NCBI RefSeq assembly: GCF_000379105.1
Contig: NZ_KB900609.1
Coordinates: forward strand, 911,240-975,239
From: Methylobacterium sp. WSM2598
GTDB taxonomy: Bacteria > Pseudomonadota > Alphaproteobacteria > Rhizobiales > Beijerinckiaceae
Reading direction: 5' to 3'
DNA: 64,000 bases
The notes beneath the pieces are model-generated. The model did not search any database, was not told the origin of the DNA, and saw only the letters and a list, made by a program, of their open reading frames with translations. The position numbers and the translations under genes are program-made. Shown here piece after piece: positions 40,740 to 48,112 of this stretch. Numbering within the stretch: position 1 is the first letter of the stretch; every line of letters begins with the position of its first letter.

Positions 40740-40780
40740 AGTCCCGGGCGGCCATGTCCGGCGGCCGCCCGGGACTCGCG
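40736..40780. repeat. 18-bp perfect inverted repeat
   Basis: CGCGAGTCCCGGGCGGCC (40736-40753) and its exact complement (40763-40780) flank a 9-base loop. This is one of the strongest hairpins in the window. It could terminate transcription or be a mobile palindrome. Confidence 0.85.
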
Positions 40781-40785
40781 TCAGA

Positions 40786-40890
40786 CGCTGTCCGGACGAT
40801 CACGTCCGGACAGCGGATGCCAAGCCCGCGCGGCGCTTGCGGACGCCGAGATCCGCATGGCGAAGCAATCCGTCGGATGTCGGATCAGTC
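40786..40890. repeat. Interspersed palindromic repeat, family A copy 5
   Basis: Begins with a perfect hairpin CGCTGTCCGGACG-ATCA-CGTCCGGACAGCG (40786-40815), then 'atgccaagcccgcgcggcgc' and 'gagatccgcatggcgaagca' to 'atccgtcggatgtcgg'. It ends at the stop of the DUF4142 gene. Confidence 0.88.
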
Positions 40891-41484
40891 CTTGAGATCC
40901 TTCTCGATGTCGGCGAGCAGGGTGAGGTGCTCGCGGATCTGGGTCCGGGCGAGCTTGGCCACCGCGAGGTTCTCGCGGTCCTTGCCGCCGGCGAGGTAGG
41001 CTTCCTGGATCCTGAGCAGGGCCTGGTGGCCCTCGATCTGGCCGCGAATGTACTCGAGGTCGAAGGCCTCGCCGGCCTTGGCCTGTTCCAGCTTCTCCAG
41101 CTTCGCCTTGCCGCCGGCGTCGATCTGGCCAGTCACCTCGGGTTCCGCCGGGGCCTTCACCTGGCCGCTCGCCGGCGTGCCCTGGTCGCGCATCGCCTTG
41201 AGAACGTCGGCGATCGTCTCCTGCTCGGCGACCTCGAAGCGGGCGAATTCCTTGACGTCGTCGTCCTTCGCCTTGGTGAGGGCGAGGCGGCTCGCCGCGA
41301 GGGCGAGGGAGCCGGCGGCGAGCGTGTCGGCGATGTGCTTGGCCTCCGCCTCGCCGATGCGGGCGCCCGCATTCCCGGTGGCCTGGGACGCGGAACTGGG
41401 CGCGTTCTGCGCGAGGGCCGTGCCGATCAGCGACGGGACGGCGACGAGGGTGGCGAGGGTCGTGAGCGCGAGACGACGGTCCAT
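40885..41484 (-). CDS. DUF4142 periplasmic protein
   Basis: A 199-residue secreted protein with a signal peptide ('LATLVAVPSLIGTALAQ') and a four-helix ferritin-like DUF4142 domain: 'AAGSLALAASRLALTKAKDD', 'VKEFARFEVAEQETIADVLK' and 'LEYIRGQIEGHQALLRIQEA'. The family is common in soil proteobacteria and often stress-linked, but its action is unknown. The start at 41484 gives the signal peptide. Confidence 0.86.
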   Translation of the reverse strand: MDRRLALTTLATLVAVPSLIGTALAQNAPSSASQATGNAGARIGEAEAKHIADTLAAGSLALAASRLALTKAKDDDVKEFARFEVAEQETIADVLKAMRDQGTPASGQVKAPAEPEVTGQIDAGGKAKLEKLEQAKAGEAFDLEYIRGQIEGHQALLRIQEAYLAGGKDRENLAVAKLARTQIREHLTLLADIEKDLKD

Positions 41485-41617
41485 GGGGCCTCTCGAACGG
41501 TTGCGGGCGCGCCTGAGCGCCGGGACCGGCACTCGCGCCCGGCCCAACCGCGCGTCCGGGGCCCCGGTTTCAGCGTCGCCGTCCAGGTCGGGTGCGACCG
41601 GAGCGCGCGACGGCCGC

Positions 41618-43120
41618 TCACCACGGGCGCGGGCCGGCCCCCGCGGCGGCGACCGAGACGCGCCCCGGCCCCTCCCCGAGGCCCGCCGCGTCGAGGCTGC
41701 CGCGCAGGAAAGGCGGGCCCTCGGGCTCGCCCCCGGCGAGGGCGGGGGGCAGGGCGACGGGGCCGGGCGGCAGCGGCGGCGGCAGGGTGTCGAGGCGGCG
41801 GAGGCCCGGCCCGTTCAGGCCCAGCAGCCCCGCGGCCGCGGCGAGCTGCAGCGTCAGCGCGTCGCGCTCCGTGACCACCGCCGCCGCGGCGACTTCGGCG
41901 TCGGCGAGCTCCGCCCGCAGGTTGAGCTCGTCCAGGACGGTGCGGAACCCCGCCCGGCGCTCGACCGAGAAGCTCCGCACCGTCTCGCGCAGGCGCCGGA
42001 CCCGCTCCAGGAGCCGCTCGGCCTGCTCGCCGATCGCCCGGCGCCGGGCGTGCAGGGTGCGGGCCGCCGTGAGCGTCGTCAGCTCAAGGTCCTGGGATTC
42101 GTAGGCGCGCTGCAGCGCGAGGGCCGAGGCCTCCTCGATGCGCGGATAGGCGCCGGGCTCGTAGAGCGGCAGCTTGGCGACGAGGCGCGTCGTGGTGTCG
42201 TTGATCTGGTCGAGCGCCTGGCTGTAGTTGAGCACTGCCGAGCGGGAGAATTGCAGGTTGACCTGGGGCAGCAGCTCGGCCCGCGCGGCCCTGGCCTGGG
42301 CGCGGGCCGCGCCGGCATCGAGGCGGGAGGCCGCGAGGTTGGGATTGGCCCGCTGCACCAGCGCCGCATAGGCGTCGGCGCTCGCCGGAAGGTTCGCGGG
42401 CAGGCGCGGCTGCGCCATCCGCTCGGGCTCCATGCCGGTGAGGCGGCGGAATTCGAGCCGCGAGGCGGCGAGGTCTGCCCGGGCCCGGTCGCCCTGCGCC
42501 TGCGCCGCGTCCTCGCGCGAGCGCGCGAGCGCCACATCGGTCTGCGTCGCGTCGCGGACCTCGAACTGCCGCTCGGCCTGCTGGCGGATGCGGGCGACGG
42601 CGGCGACCTGCGCGTCCCGGTAGGCGAGGCTCCGCGCGTCGCGCAGCACCGCGAGGTAGGCGACGCCGGTGTCGAGCAGCACCTGCTGGCGCTTGCCCTG
42701 GCTGACGAAGCGCCCGGCCTCCGCCAGGCCCGTCGTCGATTCGAGCGTGTGCCAGCGCTTGAACCCGTCGAAGAGCGGCAGGTCGAGCTTGAGGCCGAGC
42801 TGCGTCGGCGCGCTGCGGGGCGTCGAATCGATGCCGATCTGCGTCGGCGCCGCGTTGGGCGAGTAGCTGTACTTGCTGTCGAGGGGCCTGTCGGCCGAGA
42901 AGCTGATGCTCGGCATGAAGGCGTCGAGGGCGCCGCGCCGGCGCGCCTCGGCCCCCTCCTGGCGCGCGCGGTCCGCCTTCAGGGCCGGGCTCTGGTCGAG
43001 GGCCGCCGCCCCGGCGGCGTCGAGGCTCTGGGCCGCGCCCGGTCCCGCCGTCCCGCCGACCAGCGCCGCGGCGAGGGCGAGGACGGCGCATCGCTCGAAC
43101 GGGATGGGGCGTCGCGACAT
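41618..43120 (-). CDS. TolC-family outer-membrane efflux protein
   Basis: A 500-residue outer-membrane channel. Signal peptide ('CAVLALAAALVGGTAGPGAA', cleaved near AQS), then two repeats of long helices and strands: 'DAFMPSISFSADRPLDSKYS', 'GVAYLAVLRDARSLAYRDAQ' and 'NPNLAASRLDAGAARAQARA', 'GVAY'-type and 'RRAGFRTVLDELNLRAELAD' signatures of TolC. It lies 155 bp downstream of the MaoC-like gene on the same strand, so it may share the acyl-gene transcript. With the HlyD and C39-ABC proteins it would complete a type I exporter. Confidence 0.88.
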   Translation of the reverse strand: MSRRPIPFERCAVLALAAALVGGTAGPGAAQSLDAAGAAALDQSPALKADRARQEGAEARRRGALDAFMPSISFSADRPLDSKYSYSPNAAPTQIGIDSTPRSAPTQLGLKLDLPLFDGFKRWHTLESTTGLAEAGRFVSQGKRQQVLLDTGVAYLAVLRDARSLAYRDAQVAAVARIRQQAERQFEVRDATQTDVALARSREDAAQAQGDRARADLAASRLEFRRLTGMEPERMAQPRLPANLPASADAYAALVQRANPNLAASRLDAGAARAQARAARAELLPQVNLQFSRSAVLNYSQALDQINDTTTRLVAKLPLYEPGAYPRIEEASALALQRAYESQDLELTTLTAARTLHARRRAIGEQAERLLERVRRLRETVRSFSVERRAGFRTVLDELNLRAELADAEVAAAAVVTERDALTLQLAAAAGLLGLNGPGLRRLDTLPPPLPPGPVALPPALAGGEPEGPPFLRGSLDAAGLGEGPGRVSVAAAGAGPRPW

Positions 43121-43275
43121 CCGGCCTTCCGCAGCAGAGGGCCGACGCGCGGACAATCCCCGGAACGGGATGACCGAGGGTCGGCGCCCGAGACCTTGCG
43201 CAAGTCATGCTTAAGACCGTCTTAAACCCCAGATTCCGGGGCGGGCCGGGCAGAGGACGCGGCCCTGCGGCGGGC

Positions 43276-43785
43276 TCAGGCGAGGACGAGCAGGAGCGAC
43301 AACTCGGCGGTGAGCACCGGACGCGCGCGGCCCTGCGCCTCCAGGGTGGCGCGCAGGCGCAGGGCCGCGCGGCCGTCCGGCAGCGCGGCGACCCGCGCGA
43401 GTTCGTAGCTGCCCCGCAGCAGGCTCCCGGCCGGGACCGGCGCGAGGAGCCGCACCTGATCCGCCCCCATATTGACCACCGCGCGCACGGCCGGGTGCGG
43501 GGGCAGAGCCTTGGCGGCGAGGGCGCCGGCGAGCGCCAGGGTGAGGTAGCCGTGCGCCACCGTCCCGCCGAACGGGCCCTCCGCGGCGGCCCGGACGGGG
43601 TCGACGTGGATGAACTGGTGATCGTCGGTGGCCGCCGCGAAGGCGTCGATGCGGCCCTGGTCGATGGCGGTCCAGGGGGAGACCGCGACGATCGTGCCGA
43701 TGCGCGCCCGCAGGGCGTCGAGGAGCGAGGCGGCGTCCCCCGGCCCGGCGGGCGGCTCACGCGGCGCGGAAGACGAGGCTGGCAT
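43276..43785 (-). CDS. MaoC-like hotdog dehydratase
   Basis: A 169-residue (R)-specific hydratase or dehydratase. The catalytic Asp-His pair is in 'ATDDHQFIHVDPVRAA' and the following 'PFGGTVAHGYLTLALAGALA' is the hydratase-2 motif. Such enzymes dehydrate 3-hydroxyacyl thioesters on CoA or ACP. Its ATG lies 29 nt inside the ketosynthase gene, so translation is coupled with it. In the ACP-ketosynthase-dehydratase set it would supply the dehydration step; a ketoreductase and enoyl reductase are missing and would have to come from the cell's own fatty acid synthesis. Confidence 0.85.
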   Translation of the reverse strand: MPASSSAPREPPAGPGDAASLLDALRARIGTIVAVSPWTAIDQGRIDAFAAATDDHQFIHVDPVRAAAEGPFGGTVAHGYLTLALAGALAAKALPPHPAVRAVVNMGADQVRLLAPVPAGSLLRGSYELARVAALPDGRAALRLRATLEAQGRARPVLTAELSLLLVLA

Positions 43786-44950
43786 TGAGTCCCCCGAAGG
43801 CGAAGGAGTTCGAGAGCGCCGCCGGGATCGGCATCGGGCGGGCCGCGCGCGGGATCGCGTCGAAGGCGAGGTCCGGGTCCGGCTCGGTCAGGGTCTTGGT
43901 CGGCGGCGCCACGCCGCGCCCCATCGCCAGCACCGTCGCCACCGCCTCGATCGCGCCCGCCGCCCCCAGCGCGTGGCCGGTCGCGCCCTTCGTGGAGGAG
44001 GTCGGCGGGATGCGGTCGCGGCCGAACACCGCCCGCATCGCCTCGATCTCGGTGCGGTCGTTGCTGCGGGTGCCGGTGCCGTGGGCGTTGACGTAGGCGA
44101 CGTCCGCGGGCGCGAGCCCCGCATCCGCCAGGGCCTCCCGCATCGCCTGCGCCATGCCGGCGGCGCTCGGCGCGACGATGTCGCCCGCATCGGCATTCGC
44201 CGCGAAGCCCGCGAGGACGGCCCGCGGCCGCGCGCCCCGCGCGCGCGCGTGGGCCTCGCGCTCCAGCACCAGGATCCCGGCGCTCTCCGCCAGGACCAGG
44301 CCGTCCCGGTCGCGGGCGAAGGGGCGGCAGCCGGTGCGGCTCAGAATCTTCATCGCCTCCCAGGCCCGCAGGGTGCCGTAGGAGAGCGGCGCCTCGGTGC
44401 CGCCCGCCACCACCACGTCCGCGAGGCCGGCGCGCAGCAGCAGGAGCCCCATGCCGAGGGCGTGGCTGGCCGAGGCGCAGGCGCTCGCGGTGACGAAGCA
44501 CGGCCCCCTGAGGCCGAAGGCCAGGGAGACCCAGCTCGCCGAGGAGCTCGTCATGGCGCGCACCACCGAGAACGGGTGCGGGCGCTTGCCGTCCACGAAG
44601 ACGCGCCGGTACTGCTCGTCGAGGCTCATCAGCCCCCCGCCGCCGTTGCCGAGGACGACCGCCACCCGCCCGCGATCGACCGCGCCCTCGCCGAGGCCGG
44701 CATCCGCGAGGGCCGAGCGGGTCGCCGCCACCGCCAGGAGGGCGGCCCGGTCGCAGGCGCCCGGGTTGGGGACCGGGAGGTCCGCGAAGTCGATCGCGGC
44801 GTCGATCTGTCCGACCGGGATGTCGCCCTCGGGATATTCGCGCGCCGGCGTGAAGCAGCTCCCGGGCGAGACCAGGCTCGCCCAGAAGCTCTCGGGGTCG
44901 AGGCCGCCGGGCGCGGCCACCCCGAGCCCCGACACGACGACCCGGGTCAC
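43757..44950 (-). CDS. FabF-like beta-ketoacyl-ACP synthase
   Basis: A 397-residue thiolase-fold condensing enzyme. The active-site Cys158 is in 'VTASACASASHALGMG'; the two catalytic His are in 'YVNAHGTGTRSNDRTE' and 'KGATGHALGAAGAIEA' (with the conserved Lys); the C-terminal loop 'ALSNSFAFGGLNASLVF' is standard. The start is GTG at 44948-44950, overlapping the ACP stop (GTGA). It is too diverged from housekeeping FabF in its context to be the primary enzyme; genes next to it suggest a dedicated acyl chain. Confidence 0.9.
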   Translation of the reverse strand: MTRVVVSGLGVAAPGGLDPESFWASLVSPGSCFTPAREYPEGDIPVGQIDAAIDFADLPVPNPGACDRAALLAVAATRSALADAGLGEGAVDRGRVAVVLGNGGGGLMSLDEQYRRVFVDGKRPHPFSVVRAMTSSSASWVSLAFGLRGPCFVTASACASASHALGMGLLLLRAGLADVVVAGGTEAPLSYGTLRAWEAMKILSRTGCRPFARDRDGLVLAESAGILVLEREAHARARGARPRAVLAGFAANADAGDIVAPSAAGMAQAMREALADAGLAPADVAYVNAHGTGTRSNDRTEIEAMRAVFGRDRIPPTSSTKGATGHALGAAGAIEAVATVLAMGRGVAPPTKTLTEPDPDLAFDAIPRAARPMPIPAALSNSFAFGGLNASLVFRAA

Positions 44951-45240
44951 GCCGCCTTCTCCTTCGAGGCCAGCGCGCCGCGGATCAGCGCGATCACGTC
45001 CCCGAAGGTCATCTCGCCGATCGGCCGCTCGTTGGCGTTGAAGCTGACCTCGACGCCGAAGCGGTCCTCCACCTCGAAGACGAGTTCGACGAGATCGAAG
45101 GAATCGATCTGCGCCTCCTCCATCGTGGTGGTCAGGGACCAATCGGCCCCCTCGTTGCGGGCCTGCTTGCGGACGATCTCGAGCAGGATGCGCTCGATAT
45201 CTCCGGTGGAGTATGCCGAAGCGGAAGGAATGGTCTGCAT
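44947..45240 (-). CDS. Acyl carrier protein, dedicated
   Basis: A 97-residue ACP. The phosphopantetheine site is Ser47 in 'QIDSFDLVELVFEVEDRFGV', a variant of the usual DSL motif with Phe. A longer N-terminus (MQTIPSASAYSTGDIE) precedes the first helix. I chose Met at 45240; another at 45270 is possible but has a poorer ribosome site. It is the first gene of the leftward acyl operon and its start lies 247 bp from the first precursor peptide, which is read the other way; both promoters must sit in that gap. Confidence 0.88.
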   Translation of the reverse strand: MQTIPSASAYSTGDIERILLEIVRKQARNEGADWSLTTTMEEAQIDSFDLVELVFEVEDRFGVEVSFNANERPIGEMTFGDVIALIRGALASKEKAA

Positions 45241-45487
45241 GGCCGGTCTCTCAGATGTCGTGACCGGCATTCTCAATGAGGCGGCGCCTTGGGCAAGTTC
45301 ATTAACGCGAAAGTAACGGGTTTCGCGCCCAATGGTAAACGACGGACAGGAAATGACGGCTCCGACGAGCGGAGTCGGTAGTTTTCCGCGCTTGAATGCT
45401 GTCAGGTGACGTCGTGGAAACGGGCGGCGGTCGACAGAGACCGTGCGGCGGGGCGGCGCCCCGTCTCCCCTGACAGGAGAGATCATC

Positions 45488-45607
45488 ATGACGAAGCTCG
45501 ACCTCGCGGCCCTGAAGGCGATCTCCGGCGGCACCTGCGCCCCGGCCCCGTGCCCCCCGCCGGCGAACGACTGCAAGAAGGATTGCGGCAACAGCAAGTG
45601 CTCGTGA
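45488..45607 (+). CDS. Gly-Gly leader, Cys/Pro-rich precursor peptide 1
   Basis: A 39-residue peptide with a clear AGGAGA ribosome site. The leader is MTKLDLAALKAISGG (15 residues, double glycine), the predicted core 24 residues: TCAPAPCPPPAND then CKKDCGNSKCS, with five Cys and four Pro in the PAPCPPP segment. The short hydrophobic-spaced leader and terminal GG are what peptidase-C39 exporters cut, and such an exporter lies three genes downstream. A near copy follows at 45673. No lanthionine, radical-SAM or YcaO enzyme is nearby. Bacteriocin, signal or siderophore-like roles are open. Confidence 0.82.
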   Translation: MTKLDLAALKAISGGTCAPAPCPPPANDCKKDCGNSKCS

Positions 45608-45801
45608 TCTGAGCGCGCCCCACCCCGCCTCCGGGCGGGGTACCTCGTCCGATTCCGACCGGAGACATCACCGTGAAGACGCTCGACCTCGCCACCCTGA
45701 AGACGATTTCCGGCGGCTGCGACACCCCCGCCCCGTGCCCCCCGCCGAAGAACGACGGCAAGAAGGATTGCGGCAACAGCAAGTGCTCGTGATCTGAGCG
45801 C
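45575..45801. repeat. 42-bp perfect direct repeat ending both peptide genes
   Basis: Positions 45575-45616 and 45760-45801 are identical over 42 bp, covering the last codons (KKDCGNSKCS), the stop and 9 bases after it. Identity beyond the stop codon points to a recent tandem duplication of the precursor gene. Confidence 0.9.
45673..45792 (+). CDS. Gly-Gly leader, Cys/Pro-rich precursor peptide 2
   Basis: A second 39-residue peptide starting at GTG. Leader MKTLDLATLKTISGG, core CDTPAPCPPPKND then GKKDCGNSKCS. Compared with peptide 1, four Cys remain: core positions 1 (2 in peptide 1), 7, 18 and 23; the fifth Cys (position 14) is Gly. A GGAGA lies before the start. The two peptides, the acyltransferase, HlyD and exporter genes are on one strand with small gaps. 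Two-peptide systems are common among exported bacteriocins, but the high similarity here looks more like redundancy after duplication. Confidence 0.82.
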   Translation: MKTLDLATLKTISGGCDTPAPCPPPKNDGKKDCGNSKCS

Positions 45802-45911
45802 AGCCGACGGCCGGCCCTGCCCGTCGCGGCGGCCGGCAGATCCCGCCTCCGGCCCCGCCGGCGCGGGTCCGCGCCCTTCCGAGACGGACCGCAGGACAGG
45901 CCCCCATCGCG

Positions 45912-46811
45912 ATGACGCCCACCCGCACCGAGCTGTTCGCGGCCCGCCTGCCGCTGCGCGCGCGGCGCCGCGCGGTGCGGGCGAGCTGGCGCCTCGCCGT
46001 GCTGCGGGGCCGGGCCGGGACGCTCGGGATCGCGGAGGCGCTGGCCCGCACCCTGCGGGTTCCGGCCCGCGAGGCGCGCCGCCTCGACCGGGAGGCGGTC
46101 TTCGCCGACCGCATGACCAGCCTCGAATGGCTCGCAATCCTCTCACGGTCGCGCGAGGCCCTGGTGGCCGACGCCGCCCACGTCACCATCCTGGAGCGCG
46201 GGATGCTCGAGCGCGTGGCGGCGGGCGCCCGGCCGGTCATCCTGGCGCCGCTGCACATGGGCAGCTTCGCCCTGCCCTTCGCGCGCCTCGTGCACGACGT
46301 CTTCCCGGGGCGGCGCATGCTGATCCTGCGCGCGCGCGAGGATCGCGAGATCGAGACCCGGGTGATGCGCCGCATCTCGGAGATCGGCACCGACATGCGC
46401 TTCCTCAACGTGCGCGACAAGCAGGACTACATCGACGCCGTGCGCTTCGCCCGGGCCGGGGCGGTGATCGTGTCCTTCGTGGACCTGCCGGCGAGCTACG
46501 GCGGCCCGGTCGACACGACGCTGTTCGGCCGGCCGGCGCGCCTCGCCATGGGGCTCGACGCGCTCGCCCGGCTGACCGAGGCGACGGTGGTGCCGCTGGC
46601 GGTGCGCTCCCACCTCGACGGGGACGTGGTGGCGCCGGGCCGGCCCTTCGAGGTGGCCGAGTCCGGGCCGGAGGCCAAGGCCCGCGTCACCGACCTCGTG
46701 CGCCGCCACATCGAGGCATCGGTGCTGGCGGCGCCCGAGCAGTGGTTCATGTGGCAGCGGCTCGGCGAGTTCCTGGCCGCGCCCGAGGCGGCGCAGGAGA
46801 GAGCCGCGTGA
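45912..46811 (+). CDS. LpxL/HtrB-like acyltransferase homologue lacking catalytic acid
   Basis: A 299-residue member of the lysophospholipid/lipid-A acyltransferase superfamily, whose LpxL branch uses acyl-ACP as donor. The HX4(D/E) motif region reads 'LAPLHMGSFALPFARL': the His is present, but the acidic residue at +5 is Ala. The later blocks are retained: 'VIVSFVDLPASYGGPVDTTL', 'FGRPARLAMGLDALARL' and 'PEQWFMWQRLGEF'. It overlaps the hlyD-like gene by 4 nt and follows the peptide genes. It may acylate the peptides or a lipid using chains from the divergent ACP set, or be a non-catalytic relative. Confidence 0.8.
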   Translation: MTPTRTELFAARLPLRARRRAVRASWRLAVLRGRAGTLGIAEALARTLRVPAREARRLDREAVFADRMTSLEWLAILSRSREALVADAAHVTILERGMLERVAAGARPVILAPLHMGSFALPFARLVHDVFPGRRMLILRAREDREIETRVMRRISEIGTDMRFLNVRDKQDYIDAVRFARAGAVIVSFVDLPASYGGPVDTTLFGRPARLAMGLDALARLTEATVVPLAVRSHLDGDVVAPGRPFEVAESGPEAKARVTDLVRRHIEASVLAAPEQWFMWQRLGEFLAAPEAAQERAA

Positions 46812-48112
46812 GTGCCGCCCCCCTGCCCGCCGCGGCGCCGGAGGAGGAGCCGGCCGAGGCCGCCCCGCCCCCGCGGCCCGCCGCGCCGCTGCTCGCCGAG
46901 ACGATCGACCTGCGGCAGAACCGGACCACGCTGTTCGCCACGCTCCTCGTCGGCGCCACGGTCTGCGCCACCCTCGGCGGCCTCTGGTTCGGGCGCTTCG
47001 CCCAGACCGAGAGCGTGCGTGGCGTGGTCGCGGCGACCGGCGGCTTCGTGCGCCTCGACGCGCCGCGCGCCGGCGTGGTCAGCCGCCTCGCCGTGACGCA
47101 GGGCGACCGGGTCGCGGCCGGCAGCCCGGTCTACGCCCTGCGCCTCGGCGCCGCGACCGCGGGCGGGGAATCGGTGGCGGAGGCCGAGATCCGCAACCTG
47201 CTCCAGACGCGCCGGACCCAGGAGGCCGAGGCGGCGGCCGCGGAGGCCTTCATCGCCCAGGCGACGCGCCAGCAGAAGGCGATCGAATCGGATCAGTCCC
47301 GCTTCTACGCCGGCCTCGACGCCCAGTCCCGCCAGGTCGCCGCCGCCGCCGACAAGAGCCGCGCCATCGTGCGCCGGGTCTCCGCCTACGTGAAGGAGGG
47401 CTACGCCACCCGCGACGTCCTCGAGGCGCGCGAGCGGACGACCTACGATTACGAGCGGCAGCTCGCCGAGATCGAGCTCCGGCGCCTCGAATACCAGCGC
47501 CAGGACACGGAGCGCCGCCGCGCCTACGAGACCCTGGTGGCCACCAAGCAGAGCCAGAAGGCCGCCGCCCGCAGCCAGATCGAGAGCATCGACAGCCGGA
47601 TCGCCGCCCTGCGGACCGAATCGGCCCTGGAGATCCAGGCTCCCAGCGCCGGGACGGTGCTCGCCCTCGGGGCGAAGGTCGGCGATTCGGTCAGGTCCGG
47701 GCAGCTCGTCGCCGCGATCGGCGACCCGGCCGCCGCGCCCCTGATCGTGGTCGAGGCGCCCTCCCGCGCGGTCGGCCTCGCCAAGGTCGGGCAGCGGGTG
47801 ATCCTGAAATACGACGCCTTCCCGTACAAGACCTTCGGCATCCATCACGGCACCATCACGTACATCTCGGAGGCGGCCGTGCGGGCGCCGGTCACCGAGG
47901 GGCTGCCGCCCGAGGCCGGGCTCGATCCGCGGCCGGTGCCGATGCAATCCGCCTACCGGATCGACATCCGCCCCGACCGGGCGGATGTCGACGCCTACGG
48001 CGAGAAGGTGCCGCTGAAGATCGGCGCGACCCTGTCGGTCGACATCGTCGTCGAGCGGCGGCGCCTGATCGACTGGGCCACCGATCCGATCCGTGCCTTG
48101 AGGGGGCGCTGA
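46808..48112 (+). CDS. HlyD-family periplasmic adaptor
   Basis: A 434-residue membrane-fusion protein linking the ABC exporter to an outer-membrane channel. Pro/Ala-rich cytoplasmic start, one membrane helix ('TTLFATLLVGATVCATLGGL'), lipoyl half 'GGFVRLDAPRAGVVSRLAVT', a long coiled coil (~residues 115-270, rich in Gln, Glu and Arg), the second lipoyl half 'EIQAPSAGTVLALGAKVGDS' and a beta-barrel domain. The start is GTG at 46808, overlapping the acyltransferase stop (GTGA); the exporter gene follows with a 1-nt overlap. The four-gene set is thus tightly coupled. Confidence 0.88.
   Translation: MSAAPLPAAAPEEEPAEAAPPPRPAAPLLAETIDLRQNRTTLFATLLVGATVCATLGGLWFGRFAQTESVRGVVAATGGFVRLDAPRAGVVSRLAVTQGDRVAAGSPVYALRLGAATAGGESVAEAEIRNLLQTRRTQEAEAAAAEAFIAQATRQQKAIESDQSRFYAGLDAQSRQVAAAADKSRAIVRRVSAYVKEGYATRDVLEARERTTYDYERQLAEIELRRLEYQRQDTERRRAYETLVATKQSQKAAARSQIESIDSRIAALRTESALEIQAPSAGTVLALGAKVGDSVRSGQLVAAIGDPAAAPLIVVEAPSRAVGLAKVGQRVILKYDAFPYKTFGIHHGTITYISEAAVRAPVTEGLPPEAGLDPRPVPMQSAYRIDIRPDRADVDAYGEKVPLKIGATLSVDIVVERRRLIDWATDPIRALRGR

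Noticed and set aside
43276..46811. Aryl polyene or resorcinol biosynthesis cluster
   Set aside because: ACP, ketosynthase, dehydratase and LpxL-like acyltransferase do occur there, but the second ketosynthases, ketoreductase, ammonia lyase, thioesterase and MMPL exporter of such clusters are all missing, and GG peptides with a C39 exporter are present.
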